DNA from: Breviolum minutum Mf 1.05b.01 | Taxonomy: Eukaryota > Sar > Dinophyceae > Suessiales > Symbiodiniaceae | Reading direction: 5' to 3' | DNA length: 64,000 bases | NCBI GenBank assembly: GCA_000507305.1 | Contig: DF241146.1 | Coordinates: forward strand, 24,148-88,147 | In this document: positions 13,099 through 27,500 of the stretch, piece by piece | How the letters are laid out: each line of letters begins with the position of its first letter | Position numbering within the stretch: the stretch's first letter is position 1 | Translations under genes and position numbers: made by a program | Notes under the pieces: generated by a model | What the model was told of the DNA's origin: nothing | Databases searched by the model: none | The model's input: the letters and a program-made list of their open reading frames with translations, nothing else

Positions 13099-14026
13099 TT
13101 AGTAGCCGCCAACGCCAGAGCTTCGCCATCGCAGTGCCAGGCGTCTAGCCATGTACAAGGAGGCCAGCAAGGCTAAGACTTTGCCCACGCGACTGATGGC
13201 ATACATCATTCTGGGGTTCAACCCCGCGTACCTCAAAACAGAGGTGTGCGGAAAAGGGTGAGTTGGGTCGGGTTCGGGTTGGAAATGGTTGGAAAGATCC
13301 ACAACAGGAACACCTAATGTTCCGGGTTTCATCAAGTTTTGAGACAAGAACCCCATGGAAAAGGAATGAAAATAGATGTACTGTTTACAGTCTATTAGTC
13401 TATAATATTGAAATGATGTAGCAGCGAATCTGATCAACTTTAGATCATCATCTCGTCAAGTTAGACAACAATCTGGTTAGGTAACCAGCTAACGTAATAT
13501 TCTACCAATCTTCTGCAAACTTGTAAAAAATCAAATCCATTCCAAACATTTCCTTGGCAGGGTTTGGGCAAAATGTGGCCTAGGTTTCGATCTTGAGCCT
13601 TCAACAAAATCATCCCCAAGTAGTCAATTTCGGTACTTAGTCAAATAGTGAGTCACCAACCCAAATTAAATCAAGTGATTTGTAGATACAACTTTCCAAA
13701 AGCTTTCTGAAACTTGCGCCTTCAACCCCCTGTATTAGATGCAAACGCTTTCCGCTGAGACACATCCAGGCCACTTTCGCTAAGGCCGAATCGACTGGCA
13801 AACGCATTGCCGAAGGTATGGTTAAGGGTCGATTCATCACCTCATGGTGCAGGAAGCTAGAATTGCCACGGAGGCCCCTGTGATTTTTTCTTAGAAAATG
13901 ACTTTGCCTTCTTTGTCTTTGTTGTTTTTGTAATCCTTGTTGTAATTATTGTTGTTGTCGCTGTCGTTGTTGTCGATGTTCTTCTTGTCTTTGTTGTTGC
14001 TCTTGCTCTTGCTCTTGCTCTTGCTC

Positions 14027-14063
<37 letters not shown>

Positions 14064-17000
14064 GATGGTGAAATCTTTGTTTGTGAGTAAATGACTTCTT
14101 TGTGGTTGACTGTGGTTGTTGGACTTTTCCACAATCGCTCCCTTTGAGCAAATCCATTCGTCATTCATCTGCAATGATGGACGTCTCAAATAAGTCCATT
14201 AATTTTGAGGTAGGCACGGGGAGGCATGGCATACACCCCTAGGCTGTCATAGGCCATACAGGGGTAAAATGTTGCATGAGACAGTATGTGGTGAAACTAC
14301 ATGTCACCAACTTTCCCCCAAAGCACTGGAAATAGAGAAAATTCCACCCTGAATTTTTCACATACCCCCCCTCCATCTGAGACTTCTTGATCCTCCATTT
14401 GGTGGTTCCCTTGATCCGAAAGGTCTCCCTGGACATTTTTCATCATTTTTCAAGCGGCTCCCAGTAGATATCCTCAAGAGAAACAAACATTTTTGGAGTT
14501 CCAAGTGACTGATCTCATGTTGGAGAACTCTTCAAAACCATAGATTCCATGCAAGCGGCCGATTCCAGAGCCTCCGATACCTGCACATCTCCATTGAAAC
14601 AACGCCCATCAAATCAAATCAACCACTCCCCTTGCGGGGTAGACTGGCCAAAGTTCAAGACTTTGTGTTTGATGAGGTTGATCACGAGAGTGCCAAACAA
14701 ATTGAAAACATAAGGCATGGTATACATTATAGGCAATTCCTGTCCCTGAATTCGATTCTTGACGCATGCACATGGTGCGTTGATCAAACCACGGCATCGA
14801 TTTGGCTCCACTGCATTGATATAATTGAATTTTCCTCCCATTTGGGGCAATCAAAGACTTTCAAATTGTATGTATCTGATATATACAGCGTATATACCAG
14901 GCATGTATTGTATATCTAGATATTAGATAGAAATGTCCACTCATGATTTTTTTGGTATCTAAGAAATAGACCATCGCATAATACCCCCTACTCCAGCCTC
15001 CAAAGGGGAGTCCAGGATTGCCCTTATGCACCATTGTATCGCCCACCAACACAGCACCACTGGATGTGCTGGCCATGACATGATCCACCACTGGTGGGGG
15101 TGCAAAAATGTAGAGAGCTAAAGGCTTCCTGGGCTTCAAATGTGAAGGGAAGCAACCAGATGTTGGTCACGATATTGTTGACCGTAACTTTTTGGTGCCA
15201 AAAGTGGAGGTGCAATCAACTTCTAACTTGGGGAATTGAAAGCCATGAAAAGCCCTATTTTTGGGGAGAGTTGGAAGGCGAAGAAGGAAGTTGTTCCAAT
15301 CACAGCTGCAGCCAACTTCTTTTGGGTACAGTGCACATCCAAACAACCACCAACTTGACTTCCTAGCCACTGTAGCAAATTTACAACTTGAGAAAAATAA
15401 CCATCCGACCCAACCCTAACCTGTCCAACCCTCCCCTGCTCAACACCACCCTTTTTCACAAAATCCCCCCAAATCCTCGCTACCACCGTTATTGCTCACC
15501 AAAAATCGACTTTGAGTTCACAAAGCTGATGGCTTCGTCACAGGAGTTGACCGTCAACACCGGCAGCACCGGACCAAAGATCTCCTCGGTCATCAGAATG
15601 CTGTCCTGAACGGATGGGAAAAGGTGAACGAAGGCGAAACTTCTGAGCATGAAACATGCGCAATTTAGACTACCAAGAATGAAGATGAAATATGATTCTA
15701 TATAATGTATATGTATATATAATATATATGTACATATTTAACTATTTATCAATTCCAAATTCCCATCCTTCTCATCCTTCACATTTGTATCATTCCCATT
15801 CTACCATTCCCAGTTGATCTGAATCAATCCCCCAGACATCAATTGAGCCATCAAGGGAGAGCATACTTGACATGGAAAGGTCAAAGGCGAAATGTTGTAA
15901 GCAACGGTTCCCTCCCGCCACCAAACCTAACTACACAATACTAATCATAGTTCACCGCAAAAGTATACTATGTAGATCATCCTTTTCAAGTTACATCAAC
16001 ATGTTACATGTTTATTCCAAATACAGTATCTATGAAATTGTCTTCCATCCATCCATCCATTTTCTCCAAGAAAATATCAGAGTCACCTTCCCATCTTCCC
16101 AGGTTTTCAGGATGTCCTTTTTGGGATCCACCACGATGGTTGGCTGCACAAATCGTTCGGTCCGATCCACGTTCGGCACTTCTGCGGGACCGCCCACCTC
16201 CACCTTGCCACCATGTGCCTCTCGCAAGGCATGGACGATGCGCTTCGCCGCCTTAAAAGGCGGGCATGGGAACGCAGGAATTGAAGGTGATTTGAGATGA
16301 TTTGAAAATGGTTTGAAGATGGTTAAGGAATCAACTTGGGCTGAATTTTTGATCAAAATTATACCTGTCCATGATGCCCCTACCTCCGGGTTGATCATGC
16401 GCGTCATCTTTTGTGCAGCATCTGCCCCTTCACCCAACATCTCCAAGGTCGCTTGTTTCAACTTGGCCACCACCTGTTGTGGGAGAGTTTTTTCAGGTCC
16501 AAAAAGGTGTTCAAAATCCTGAATTTTGCACCTGTAGCCTGGTAGCCTGGTAGCCTGAGTTGGTTCCATCCCTTTGTTTTGAAGCAACCTGGTTGGAGGA
16601 TTTGAAGAAGTTGTCCTTTGGTTGTTTGATGTTGCTTCTTACGTCAGCTCCAAACGCCCAATATCGGTGGAGCCATGGTAGGGGGAGAAATTCCGAAGAG
16701 ATGATGCGAATCCTAAGACTCTAAGACCTTCAAAAGACATGAAACATCTGCAACTTTTTGACAACAATGGGATTCTGGGTCCATTTCCGACACCCACAAA
16801 CTTCGACCCTGTACAATCCCAACTGGCTTCCCAACCTCATCACGGACATGGCGTTCCACCAAGACATAGTCTGGAGCAATGCAGGTCTGTCCAGAGTTGC
16901 AAAATTTGCCTGTGATGATTCCTGAGGCTGCCAACACCCGTCATACCCCTCGGCCTTGACACTGGGGATCCATGGATCATCATGGATCCAACATCCCACA

Positions 17001-20000
17001 CAGTGATGAATACAAAAAAAACGGGGGCAAAAGAAGAAAGCAGTTGGGGCCCGGGGTAGGTTTGAAAAGGTGCACTTGTACTTGTACTTTGAATGAAAAA
17101 GCCTCGAAGAGGGATAGGATGGGACCGGAATTCTCTAAACTCACTGGCCAATGAGTCCACACTTGCATGATCAATTGAACACCCCTCTGGAATCTGAGAA
17201 TGACCCTTAAAATCATAAAAAGGAAAATACTCTCATAAATTTACAGTAATTTACAACTACCAAAAACATCCAATTTGGGGTATGTAAAAGGGGTCAAGCT
17301 TTCAAGCAATTTCGAATACTCAATCACCACTCTTCAAATAAACCGGAAGGGGTCTCACCAGTGCTGATCACCCAAGCTTCTTCGACATGACTCTTCAATG
17401 TTGATGCCTCCACCTTAGCGAATCTTGTGGTGGGTTGAATCAGAATATGTTACAGAAATTCGAGAAATTCCATGTGAATGGCGCGAAACGAAATCACCAA
17501 ATAAATATGTATGTAAATGTATATTAACTACTGTCTTTTGTAGATAATCTATATAATCTCAGGGGCTGAAGTCATCCGTCACATCATCATTTCTGGGTCC
17601 ACATGAGTGCTTTGATTGGGATTTCAGGTGAAAAGTTTCCCCCAAACTTGCGCAGGTTCCGAGGTGATCAAGGCAAACGTCCTTCAATTCTTCAGTTTTG
17701 CACTAGGAAAACATGTGAAGAAAATCATCGAAATATGCACCCTCCAAATCATGAATCCATCTTCTAGGTACAATCCATCCATAAACATGATGCATGGCCA
17801 TAAAATGATGGCCAAATGTATGGTGTGTGACCTGGCGATCGAGTGACACATGATCACTGGCGATTTGCCACCAAGCTCCAGCGTGACCTCAGCACCAACC
17901 AACCCGGCCCCACTTGCGGCGAAGTGAAGGCAACGGAATGGCCAGGTGGCACCGTGGCATGGTGATGTTCAAAAACAAATACTATGTTTTTTTCATTGGA
18001 ATAACATGGTGAATTGCAAAAGCGCAAAGTTTAGGGGAGTTACTCACTATGACCATGGTTATGAACCACCACGCATTAACTGCCAATGATCCAAGTACAA
18101 AGCATTCATACCCATCGTGCTACTCCTGGCATCCCGGACGGGTGTCAAATTGGGTGCTGCAGCTTCCAGAATCAACTTGCCCACACGGCCAGAGCCTGTT
18201 TCGACTGTTGGGCTCTTTGGAATGGAAGATAACTCCCCGGCCTTTGTTGGGAACCTAATGGAAGGAAACATGAAAGGGAAAATGATGATACATGGTCATG
18301 AAAGGCACAAAAAGGAAAATGGCAGCTTGAGGACATGTATTTACATGCATGTATGTTTTCAAATGAATACACTGTGCAGATACTTTATACGTTCAAATCG
18401 ATTTATCTTTATACAGTATATCCCTGATAATTTATTGTATTCATAGTATGACATAGAGATCCTTCCACCAGCTCCCCTCATTTCCAAATCTAGCTACCTA
18501 GCAGTGATGTCTTCTTAAGCACTTTGTATTCCTCATACCCGTGCCACCTTTGGACCTGCTTTCTCATTAGGTACAGTAATTCGTTGTTTCCCAAAGGCAA
18601 CTCCCAAGTGCTTGCCTGTATAGGCAATATGGTCAAAAGGCATTGAAATCAAGCGCTTCGACACCTCCACACCTCCCAAAATACAACGCACCTCAATGGG
18701 AACTGTTTGACAGCAAACTGAAATGTCAGAGGCGAAAAGGGTGCGGAAGAAAATCTCATTTTCTGCCTGTGACCCACCTCTCAATCCATTTTGGTGCACA
18801 GCAGCGGACAAAAAAAAACCTCCGAACCTGAAAGCCGTTGATTCTCTATCCATACTTCCAATCTTCAATAAACCCAACTAATCTTTCTTCACCCCAGGCA
18901 AAACTCCACAAAAGCAAAGCAATGAAAGCATCTTTCCATATTTCACATAAAAGCCCCACACCCTTGTTTCAAAAACAAACACAAGCTCCTGCCCCCTTAC
19001 TTCAAAAGTTGGCCAAAAAACCGCCTGTTGATCCATCCGTTGAATGATGCTCTCCATGATTTTGGCACTTGAGGGAGCTAACTCAGAAGGCTTCACCACA
19101 CAGGCGTTGCCCGCAGCCAGGGCGGAGATCATGGGATTGATGGTCACCTCATTACAAGCGATTCGATTTCGAGGACTAGGAAAATCAGGTTGCCAATAAA
19201 CCTGAAACTTTCCAGAGTACCCAGTTTTGAGGATTTAAGTTGGGGCTTCAAATTCTGGTTTCAAGACTTTGACTCTAAGACTCTGGGTGCGCTAATCCAT
19301 ATCCGTTAGATCTTCATCGGTACTTGTATGATCATCATCTTTGGCCGCTTGTTTCTGAATTGATGTGCACCATCTGAAAAGGTCTGGAAAGCGTCATAGC
19401 TCCCATGTATCAGCTCATACTCATGCAGTACGCTTACTTTACTTTTAAAAAAATCTGTTATTACCTGCCGCATCTATTTGCAAAAGTAGAGGGGAACAAC
19501 CCTTCAAATCCCGCGCTGCAAACTGCCATCATTCCAACCTTCTCAAAAACCCTCCCTCCCATGAGCTTAGCTGGGCCACGGCCAATGGATAATTCCAAGC
19601 ACCGATCACCAAAACGACCTCAAGTTGGAGTGGGATGATTCCGGGTGATGATTCAGGGTCACCAAATTAGCTTTAAACAAGAAGAAAAGACTTCGCACAA
19701 TGAATTGTTTGTTTTAGAATCCTACACACTCAAAAAGTAAAAAAACGCTTCAATCCTCTGAAAAGGGAACCTTCCAAAGCCAAACCAAACTGTTTTACCA
19801 ATCTCACCCCCCACCCGACCATCCAGAATTTCACCATGGCATTTCCCATCTCAACTTTGGAGTAAGAAACTCCTTTCGGTTGCGCTTGTACATAGCATGA
19901 AGCAGGTTGCAGGGCCAATGGTGTGGGCACTTTTTTGGGAGCACTCCAGGATTGCAGGCCATTCATGGTGTCTTTAATGTCCTGAAAGGCCACGTCTGTT

Positions 20001-21441
20001 GAGGGAAAAATTCCAAGTCGAATGGGAAGTTCTGTTGAGAAATATTGAACGGAGTGAAGAAGAACTGACCTATGCTTGCCCTTACGAACACATAACCAGC
20101 ACAAAGACACCTCCTTAGGACCCGTTTGATGGCAGCCTCAAGCCCCAAAGTGCATCTCTCACTGACTCTGGATCTGCTGCGATTGCCAGGGTTCAACTTT
20201 GGTTGCTACATCATTTTAAATCTTTGATCTTTACAAACTGATATCTTTTTATGTGTGGTTTATATATCGACACTAATGGTTGCTGACATACGCATGTATA
20301 CATATGCAAATATGTATCTGTATATACATACTCATGTATATACAGTAGTATATTCATATCTATAAATACCCTCACATGATCTTCCATCCCATCACTGCAT
20401 CGAAAAAAGCTGGTTGATGAACAAAAATCAAAGGCCAAGGCTCCATGAGCAACGGACAAATTTGCATGATCACTGCCTGTGCCTCATCCGCACCAGTACC
20501 TCGGGTCCAATTTTCCAATTTTTTCTGCGAAACGGATGGGGAAACCACCATTTTTTGCCGAGAGATGTTGGATAGAAACACTGAAAGTATGTAGAAAATC
20601 ACGGCAAATCTGCTTGGATTCCTTAAGTCAAAGCAAAAATATCAAACAATTCGAAGAATTCCACATGAAACTGTCCATCCATCTTCGAACACAAAAAAAA
20701 AGCTCAACGTCTAAAGTTTGGGAAGAAGAACCCAAATCTTCATCCAAGGCCTTCAGAATGGCGTCCTGCGTCGGGCATCGGACAATCTCTTCAGTTATGG
20801 ATCCTTCTGGGGCATAGGCCTCGTAAAGAGGGCCAATTCATAGCAAATACAGTTTATATATATACTGTATATAGTATGATTAGATTACCTAAGCATATAC
20901 ATCCAACTTAAACCAAACTATTCAGACCATGCTGAAACTCTCGTGCTACAGCCTCCTCCCGTCGTCGAAAAAGTCCCCCATTTCACTGTCACAGAACGTC
21001 CTTCTCCTCTCTCAAGGTGTTGCGCAAAATTTCGAGTTGTTCCAGGCGCCAGGTGATACTGGTGCCACCTATCCCCACACAGACCGGTGAACGCTAAGTA
21101 TCTGGACATGAGATTAAGTGTTAGAAACTGCTAGGGGTAATGCTTCATGTTGATTTTGGGAGGTCTAGTTGCTGAATTGGTGTGGTTGTCCTTGGAGGCA
21201 TGAACAACTTCCAATGGGAGGCTGTAGATGGAAAGAACCTGTTTGATGGCAAAAATTGCCACTGGGCCTCAAGTTTGATGTGGGTCTCGTACCCCAAAAA
21301 TAGCCAGCACACAGGTCAACTTCTCACCAACCAAAACCTGATTCGGATAAGCTGTCACTGATGTTTCACGCCTCCTAGAACAAAGGTGCGCATCTCACCC
21401 ATGCATTTCGCCAGCTCATCACATTCGGCCATTTCGTTCAA
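13099..21441 (-). CDS. Aldehyde dehydrogenase, ALDH3 class, C-terminal hydrophobic helix
   Basis: Oxidises an aldehyde to its acid with NAD(P); a fatty-aldehyde substrate is my inference from the C-terminal hydrophobic helix (near VLALLASLYM). Exons, minus strand: 21441-21399, 21068-20998, 20819-20732, [unresolved], 19981-19871, 19618-19580, 19147-19025, 18691-18616, 18195-18140, 17887-17858, 17413-17359, 16921-16836, 16473-16384, 16251-16117, 15605-15511, 15128-14998, 13840-13747 (tentative), 13231-13099. Motifs in order: WRLEQL, LVIGAWNYPLA, ALAAGNACVVKPSE, FDHIAYTGSGRVGK, TLELGGKSP (catalytic Glu), CNSGQTCIAPDYVL (catalytic Cys), QPTIVVDP, EEIFGPVLPV, KPLALYIF, GNPGLPFGG. Phases agree at each listed join from 19981 down. 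Donors are mostly GT, with GC after 19025, 18616 and 14998 and GA after 16117. One or two short exons between 20732 and 19981 and the true start are unresolved. Confidence 0.88.
13970..14065 (-). repeat. CAA/CAAGAG microsatellite in the ALDH-like gene region
   Basis: TTG and CTCTTG units on the plus strand, inside the last-but-one intron of the ALDH model. The Gln/Asn/Thr/Arg-rich frames are repeat translations. Confidence 0.9.
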
Positions 21442-22413
21442 CTGCCAGTTGTTGGCAAATACACAAATCAGGTCAGGGATGCTCCCTGTCCAAGTTTCGA
21501 AGCTAAATTTTAATGTTTCCACCTCTCAGGCTCTCAGGTATAACGGTGTAGAAAAATGCATGTGTATTTGTTTGGTGAGGTCCCAATCAAATAATCAGAA
21601 AGTCATCCAGCAATCCAGCAATCCAGTCGTAGTTTTTCAACCTTGCAAACCTATGCTGTCATCGGCTTTTGTCTGGGAGCTAAATTTGAACCAATCTTTT
21701 TGGAGCTCCTAGCAAGGTCCTTGTTGGTCTCCCGAAAGCTCTGAGCCAATTGCACGGAGTCGTCGCTTCAGGAAAGCTCAACGCAATGGGTATCCGCTCC
21801 AAACCATCAGTTGGTGGAACAGTTCTTTGGGTATGACGGTGTATTATGGCTGTATGACTTCGATTTGCTTTTAAGATGGTTGGAAGAAGTTGCAAACATA
21901 TGCCCCAAATCATCTCCAAATTCCATAGTAGAAAATAATAATCCACACCTTCAACAAATCCAAGATGGTTTCAGTTTTTCTACAGACTGGGTATGTTTTA
22001 AAAGCTCAATTTCCCAAGGCATCCGTGCAGCCAAGTTGCACTGAAAACAGGCTGTCCAGTAGACGAGCTCCAGAAGGAGCGGGAGCTCCCATAAAGCCAC
22101 TTTGGAAGGTAGAAATGACCTCACCAGAGCCAGATGAATCTCGAACCTTTGGGAGGTGCTATGCAAATGCTTAAGAATGCTCTTCCGGTCCATCCGATCT
22201 TGACCATGAGCATCCGTGGCTTTCCGGCCATATGCGGCAAGGCGTGCCCGCCTAATTGATCCTATCTATGCCGTGAAAGTTTTTCTGAACAAATCACCAA
22301 CCCCCTCAATTTGCTGTAACCGTCGTGATCTTGCAACTCATTCTCAGGCAATTTTCACACAAGATTCACCAACCCCAGTAACACCTGAAACCATAGGGAT
22401 TTGCTCTGAAAAC

Positions 22414-22606
22414 CTTGGAGGATGTTTCCATCGGGTCAGCCTCTACAGCGTTTGCAGCTACCAAGGGCCACAGCTTCACCGAAGATGCAGCTGCAGATGG
22501 GTCCAGGTGCAGCACTACTGCGTCCTGGGTCACAAGTTGGGGGTCGACTTGTCGGGAAAAATCGCTGCTTGGCATGTCAGCAACTGGAAAGTACATGGCA
22601 CGGTCC
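22414..22606 (-). CDS. Isolated exon, possibly the 5' end of the ALDH-like gene
   Basis: A 193-nt minus-strand segment bounded by AG|G (acceptor) and AAG|GT (donor), open for 64 codons with codon choice like the neighbouring exons. It includes QLVTQDAVVLHLDP and KLWPLVAANAVEAD. A second short candidate, 21765-21714, reads DDSVQLAQSFRETNKDL and ends at a GC donor in phase with the 21441 exon. The phase between these two does not match, so an exon is missing or one call is wrong. No domain recognised. Confidence 0.5.
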
Positions 22607-23939
22607 CTACACATTGGTTGATATGGGTCCTCTTCTAACCTACATTTTAGTACCTGTGCCATCTATTTTTGCCTTAACGTCTGGGGAAAACTTGGAAGAT
22701 TGTGTTGATGCTAATGTTGGAAAAAAATGTGGAACATTAGATGAGAACAAGCCACAAACAAATGCGCTTGAACCAGAAACGATTGGTGAAGCCCAAAGCC
22801 CTTTGACAAAAAGTCCACCTCCTAGATGTACCTAAAAAAACAGAAAACGTGAAGAAATCCGTAAATATAGGCATCAAACGCCTCCCAGGATTCAAACTAT
22901 CTTCCTTCTTCACCTTAGCCTGCCTAAGTCGATCAATGAGTGGACTTCAGACTGTGAGAATCAACTCATGTCAATCCAAAAGAAGAATCTTCCACAAAAT
23001 TCAGGACACTCAAGCTTCAAACCATAAACATCCAGGATTCGATGTGTCTACCCCCGAGTCTTCCAATGGCACCTTCCCATCGCTTGAAGCTCGGTCCAGC
23101 GCTGAACTGACCGCTCTCTGCGGCAGGTCACTTGGTGCCTGGTCTGTTCCCAGGTCTAAAACAGTCGAAACAGGCGAAGAAACCATTGGTCTTGGTCAAT
23201 TCGATACCTTTCAAAATGCTTTTGAAGATGAAGGCTGATGGAACAAGACATTCAAACACAACAAATAATGTATTTATATCATATTACACAATATACAATT
23301 AAAAAATATCACACATTACACATATTAAATACATTCTGAATGCATTTGAAAGCGCGGTGAACCGTGAGGTGTTTTATCCATATCGGCGAATCTTTCAATC
23401 ATCACATCCGTTGATGATCAAATCTTTAATCTCCACAAAGATACCAAAACCTTTTGGCACTGGAAAGCCAACCTTCAGAGCCTCCAATTGCAAAACCAAA
23501 GGCTTTCGATATGGCAAGGCTTCCCCTTGATTGCGGGTTGGATTCATTCTTATCAAAATGTATCAAGATGTATCAAGCAATGACATGACATTCGTTGGGA
23601 TCAATGGCAAAATGAAGGGACATCCACCTACGAAGCGAAAGATGTTTGTAGACTTGCATGTGACTCACAGAAAACCATGCTGTAGAGTGGAATGGTTTAT
23701 GCTTCCTGCAGTTTTTTTCTCCACGTCACACTATCCCACAAAACTTTTCAAAAAAATCCATCAATCCGCACCTTATACTGGAGAATCCCAGATGTTAGTC
23801 AGTCCTAAAACACCAAGCAGTTGGGAAACCCGAACATACAATGGACTCACTGTACCCAACACCACATCCACCTGAATCCAGCTGCAAATATCGCGCCTGT
23901 AGCATGAACTTTGATGCCTTTCATGGGTTTTTCTTTGGC

Positions 23940-24464
23940 CTACGGAGCCGGAGAGGCGTCAAACTTGCCCAATGAATCTGGGAAGTCCAATTTGAAGGGA
24001 ATGCATTTCAATGGATCATTCTGATTTGGGAAGGGCAAGGCGTGACAAGCAATCCCTCCAGCCACTTTTGGGATTGATGAGACTTCTGAAGGTCTGAAGG
24101 TCGTCGCTGTTAGATGGTTTAAGAAGCTGGGATTCGATGAAACTTTCCTGCGGAACCTGCTCGAACGTGTCTTTGAGTTATTCAGAGTCTCAAGTAAGTG
24201 GCACAATTGCACCGTAGTTTGGGGCCAGCTTCCACATCATGGAAGAATAAAGTTGGATCACTTGGCAGGTTTGCCACAAACAACCAGATATAATTTCGCC
24301 AGTCTCCCAAAATTTTAAGCAGGTAGTTTTCAAAACGACCCGAATGTGACTCTTGCTGCACGTCGGCACTGCCTTGCCATTCTCGTAACGAATCGCTGTC
24401 TTCAAAGCTCGAAGAAAGTGAAACCTCAAAGCGAAATGGACTGGGTTGCAAGGAGCCCGTTTGC

Positions 24465-24525
<61 letters not shown>

Positions 24526-27500
24526 TTAACAACAGCTTGAGATCTGGCTTCTGACAGATTTCTGCGTTCAGAGTCCAACCGTACACAGTTTTGAGCCGCC
24601 ATCCGTGGCCAAGACACTCGCTCATCGCGATCTTTGCACGAATGAACTCCTCCGGCAACGCGCCGGACAGCGTCACCGCGGCGCCGCAGCGGAAACCTTA
24701 GGGATTGCTTTTTGGGCCTGTAGGGGTGCCAGCAGTGCCCGATGCAGTGGATACACCATGGGCAAGAATCAATATGAAGAAGAAAACGGAGCAGAAAAGC
24801 ACTGATGGCATGATTGAGACGAAACTTATTCTGGCCAAACAAACACTGGGCAAAGATCCATGTCAGTTTCAGGCATGGTTCGCTGCAAAAATGCCTTTAC
24901 TCCAAGCAGCGCAAAGTGATGAAGCAGCCCTTCCATCCGCCCTGGCTAGAGCAAAGAACGACCCAATCCCTTCATGGAAAAGCTGAACGAAAAAAACCTT
25001 CCTTAGATATCCTTAGATTATACTTTACACTCGATCAGCCTTGAAAAAACCACCCAACAATTCAATCCAACAGAATCTGGTAAAAACTCAAAGGATCTCA
25101 TTCTTTCGTTACTAAGCAACATGTCGTTTCACTCTTCCAACCTGACCACCCAGCCTTCGAATGACAAATGGTCGCCGTGCTCACCCGCGCAGCTGCCGCC
25201 AAATGTCCCCGCACCGCGAAGGCTTGTACTTTGCGCGGCTGCAAAAGCTGCGTCATGTCCTGAGTGCACTCACAACTTACAGGAAATCTTCCTCCGAATC
25301 GGCTCTACCTATAGCATTGTTGACCTCTTTTTTAGTGAAACTCCACCTTGAAGGATTCAATTTTTGTTGATTTGGCCTTGCGAAAGGCTCAAAGAACTTC
25401 AATCTTCCCGTCTCTTTCATCTTTGTATCACCCTTTTAGCAGTTGAGCTTCCACTGGGATCTGCCATATGAAATGCAAGTGCACCTCAGTAAAAGTCACT
25501 CAGCTGAATCTTTGATCAGTCAATAATTCTCCGAATTGTCATTGGAGGCAGAGATTGGATTTGTGAAACTTCTTGGGTCATCGAGGGCTTGTAGCACTCA
25601 GATCTGATTCTTTCACAGAGATTGATGCTTTGATGGGGATGAAGACGACTGGTGAAAGAAACTGTAAAATCAGTGAGCAAAGTGGTTCAAGTGTTTCTCC
25701 CATCACTTGGACATGTGCGCCATGAGTATCAAAAGAACGCATTGGTTGTATCATGCATTCGCACCAATTTTCACTTGCAAATAAAACCGTTCCTTCTTTT
25801 CACCGCCATTGTTCACTCTCTACCAGAAACCTGTCTTTTGAGAAATGAAGTTTCAGCTCGTTTACTGCGGGATCAAAGTCCATGGATCTAGAATCATGAC
25901 CTTATCATATGGTGTTGCCTTCCCTGCCTCTAACTGGGAGTTTTAAGACCTGATAAAGAAAAGACCAATGAAAATCACCCCATGGTTGGTGGTTCGTGGT
26001 TGAGTCTATTCTAGGCAAAACCCTAAGGGAATGAAATGCATGAGAGTTTTCTGAGATACGGTGGACCACTAATCACCTTCCAGCCTGCAATTTTCAGGAG
26101 CCAATGGCAGCCGTGATCCAAGGTACGCCTTTTCCAAAGCACTGTGATGTGGCATGCTGTTGCGTTGGCCACGGCAACTTTGCATCACCTATGGAACAAA
26201 AATCGTTAAGAAAATCCCGGTGAACACATCAAACCAAGGTCTCAAAGCACAAAATGCAGTAGATTTGGAATTGCTCAAAAGAAAACTGAATGATGATAAT
26301 AGTAATATGATAGCGATAACAACAATACTGATAATATATAGTGGTGATAATAGTAATAACAATAATAATGATGCTATAATAACTAAGAGCCTGTGTCCCA
26401 CGGTGGATCAGCATGGATTGATACACTAATTAAAGCTGCAAGGGCCAAGGGTTGGACCTTCACCACGGCCCAAGGCAGGCAGCAAACGACCTGCGCTGTG
26501 GCACACCTGTCATCGGACGGGCTGAGTGAATGGGGAGAAATGGAAGAACCAGCACTTTTAACAAAGGTAATACAGATTTGGTGATGGTTTCAAGGGTTAT
26601 TTTCGACTTTGACTCGTATCATATGCAGATAAACATTTGAATTATGAAAGTCTTCCCAGGTTTCCATGGGACAAGTTGACAATGCTTCACATCCAGTTTT
26701 GTTTATGTTCAAGACGTGTTTCGGTTCCATGGCGTGAGCGTTCTTGACATGCCATGTCTCCCAATACGCTTTTGTGCCCTGTCGTCTTGTTTGTAGAATC
26801 CTTTGGCGAAGTCAGCACTGAACCTACTGCAAGCAGAAACCTATACGATCCCATCGCCATTGCGATTCGAGTTCAGACTTTTGGAATCATTTATGAAGAA
26901 ACTCCAAAAAGAACGACTTGGGTTTCCCTGCTGAAGCAAACAAACAACAATATCGTTCATAGCATCACCATCTTAGAATACAAAACAAGTAAAGTATCTC
27001 GATATGTATATATATACATATATTGAGATACTCTTCCCCTGCATCAACTGATTTCAAGTCAGCCCTCATAGTAGCCTCCAAAAAAATACTAAGTACTTTA
27101 CAAGTAACATTGAAATTGCATTAAATTGCTAATTTTTTTCTGATTGATCTATATAGGTGAGAAGTCGACTGACACCGACTGGATGTCACCCAACCTGCAA
27201 GCGCGCCACGATTTTGGAGGTAAATTCTGCTGCACGTCCCAGGCCAACATGCTGCACCTGAAGGACTGGGAGGATGTTTTGTTTGGAAGTTGATGACTTT
27301 CAGAAGTATGAAAATTCGGAAATAAATCAGTGTGAAGAATTCAAATGTGGAGTAAGAACTTGTCATTTGTTTCAGATGTTCGGCGTCTGAAAGTATGATG
27401 GGTGTTTATTGTTTTCTGTTTTCAGGATTTCTAGTCTTTGAGGAATGCAGTTCCTACTGTCTTTAGATCTTATGAAATGCTTTGTTGCCACTGTTTCGCT

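Noticed and set aside
26393..26584. Short plus-strand exon reading AKGWTFTTAQGRQQTTCAV
   Set aside because: The minus strand is also open and no splice partner in phase was found on either strand.
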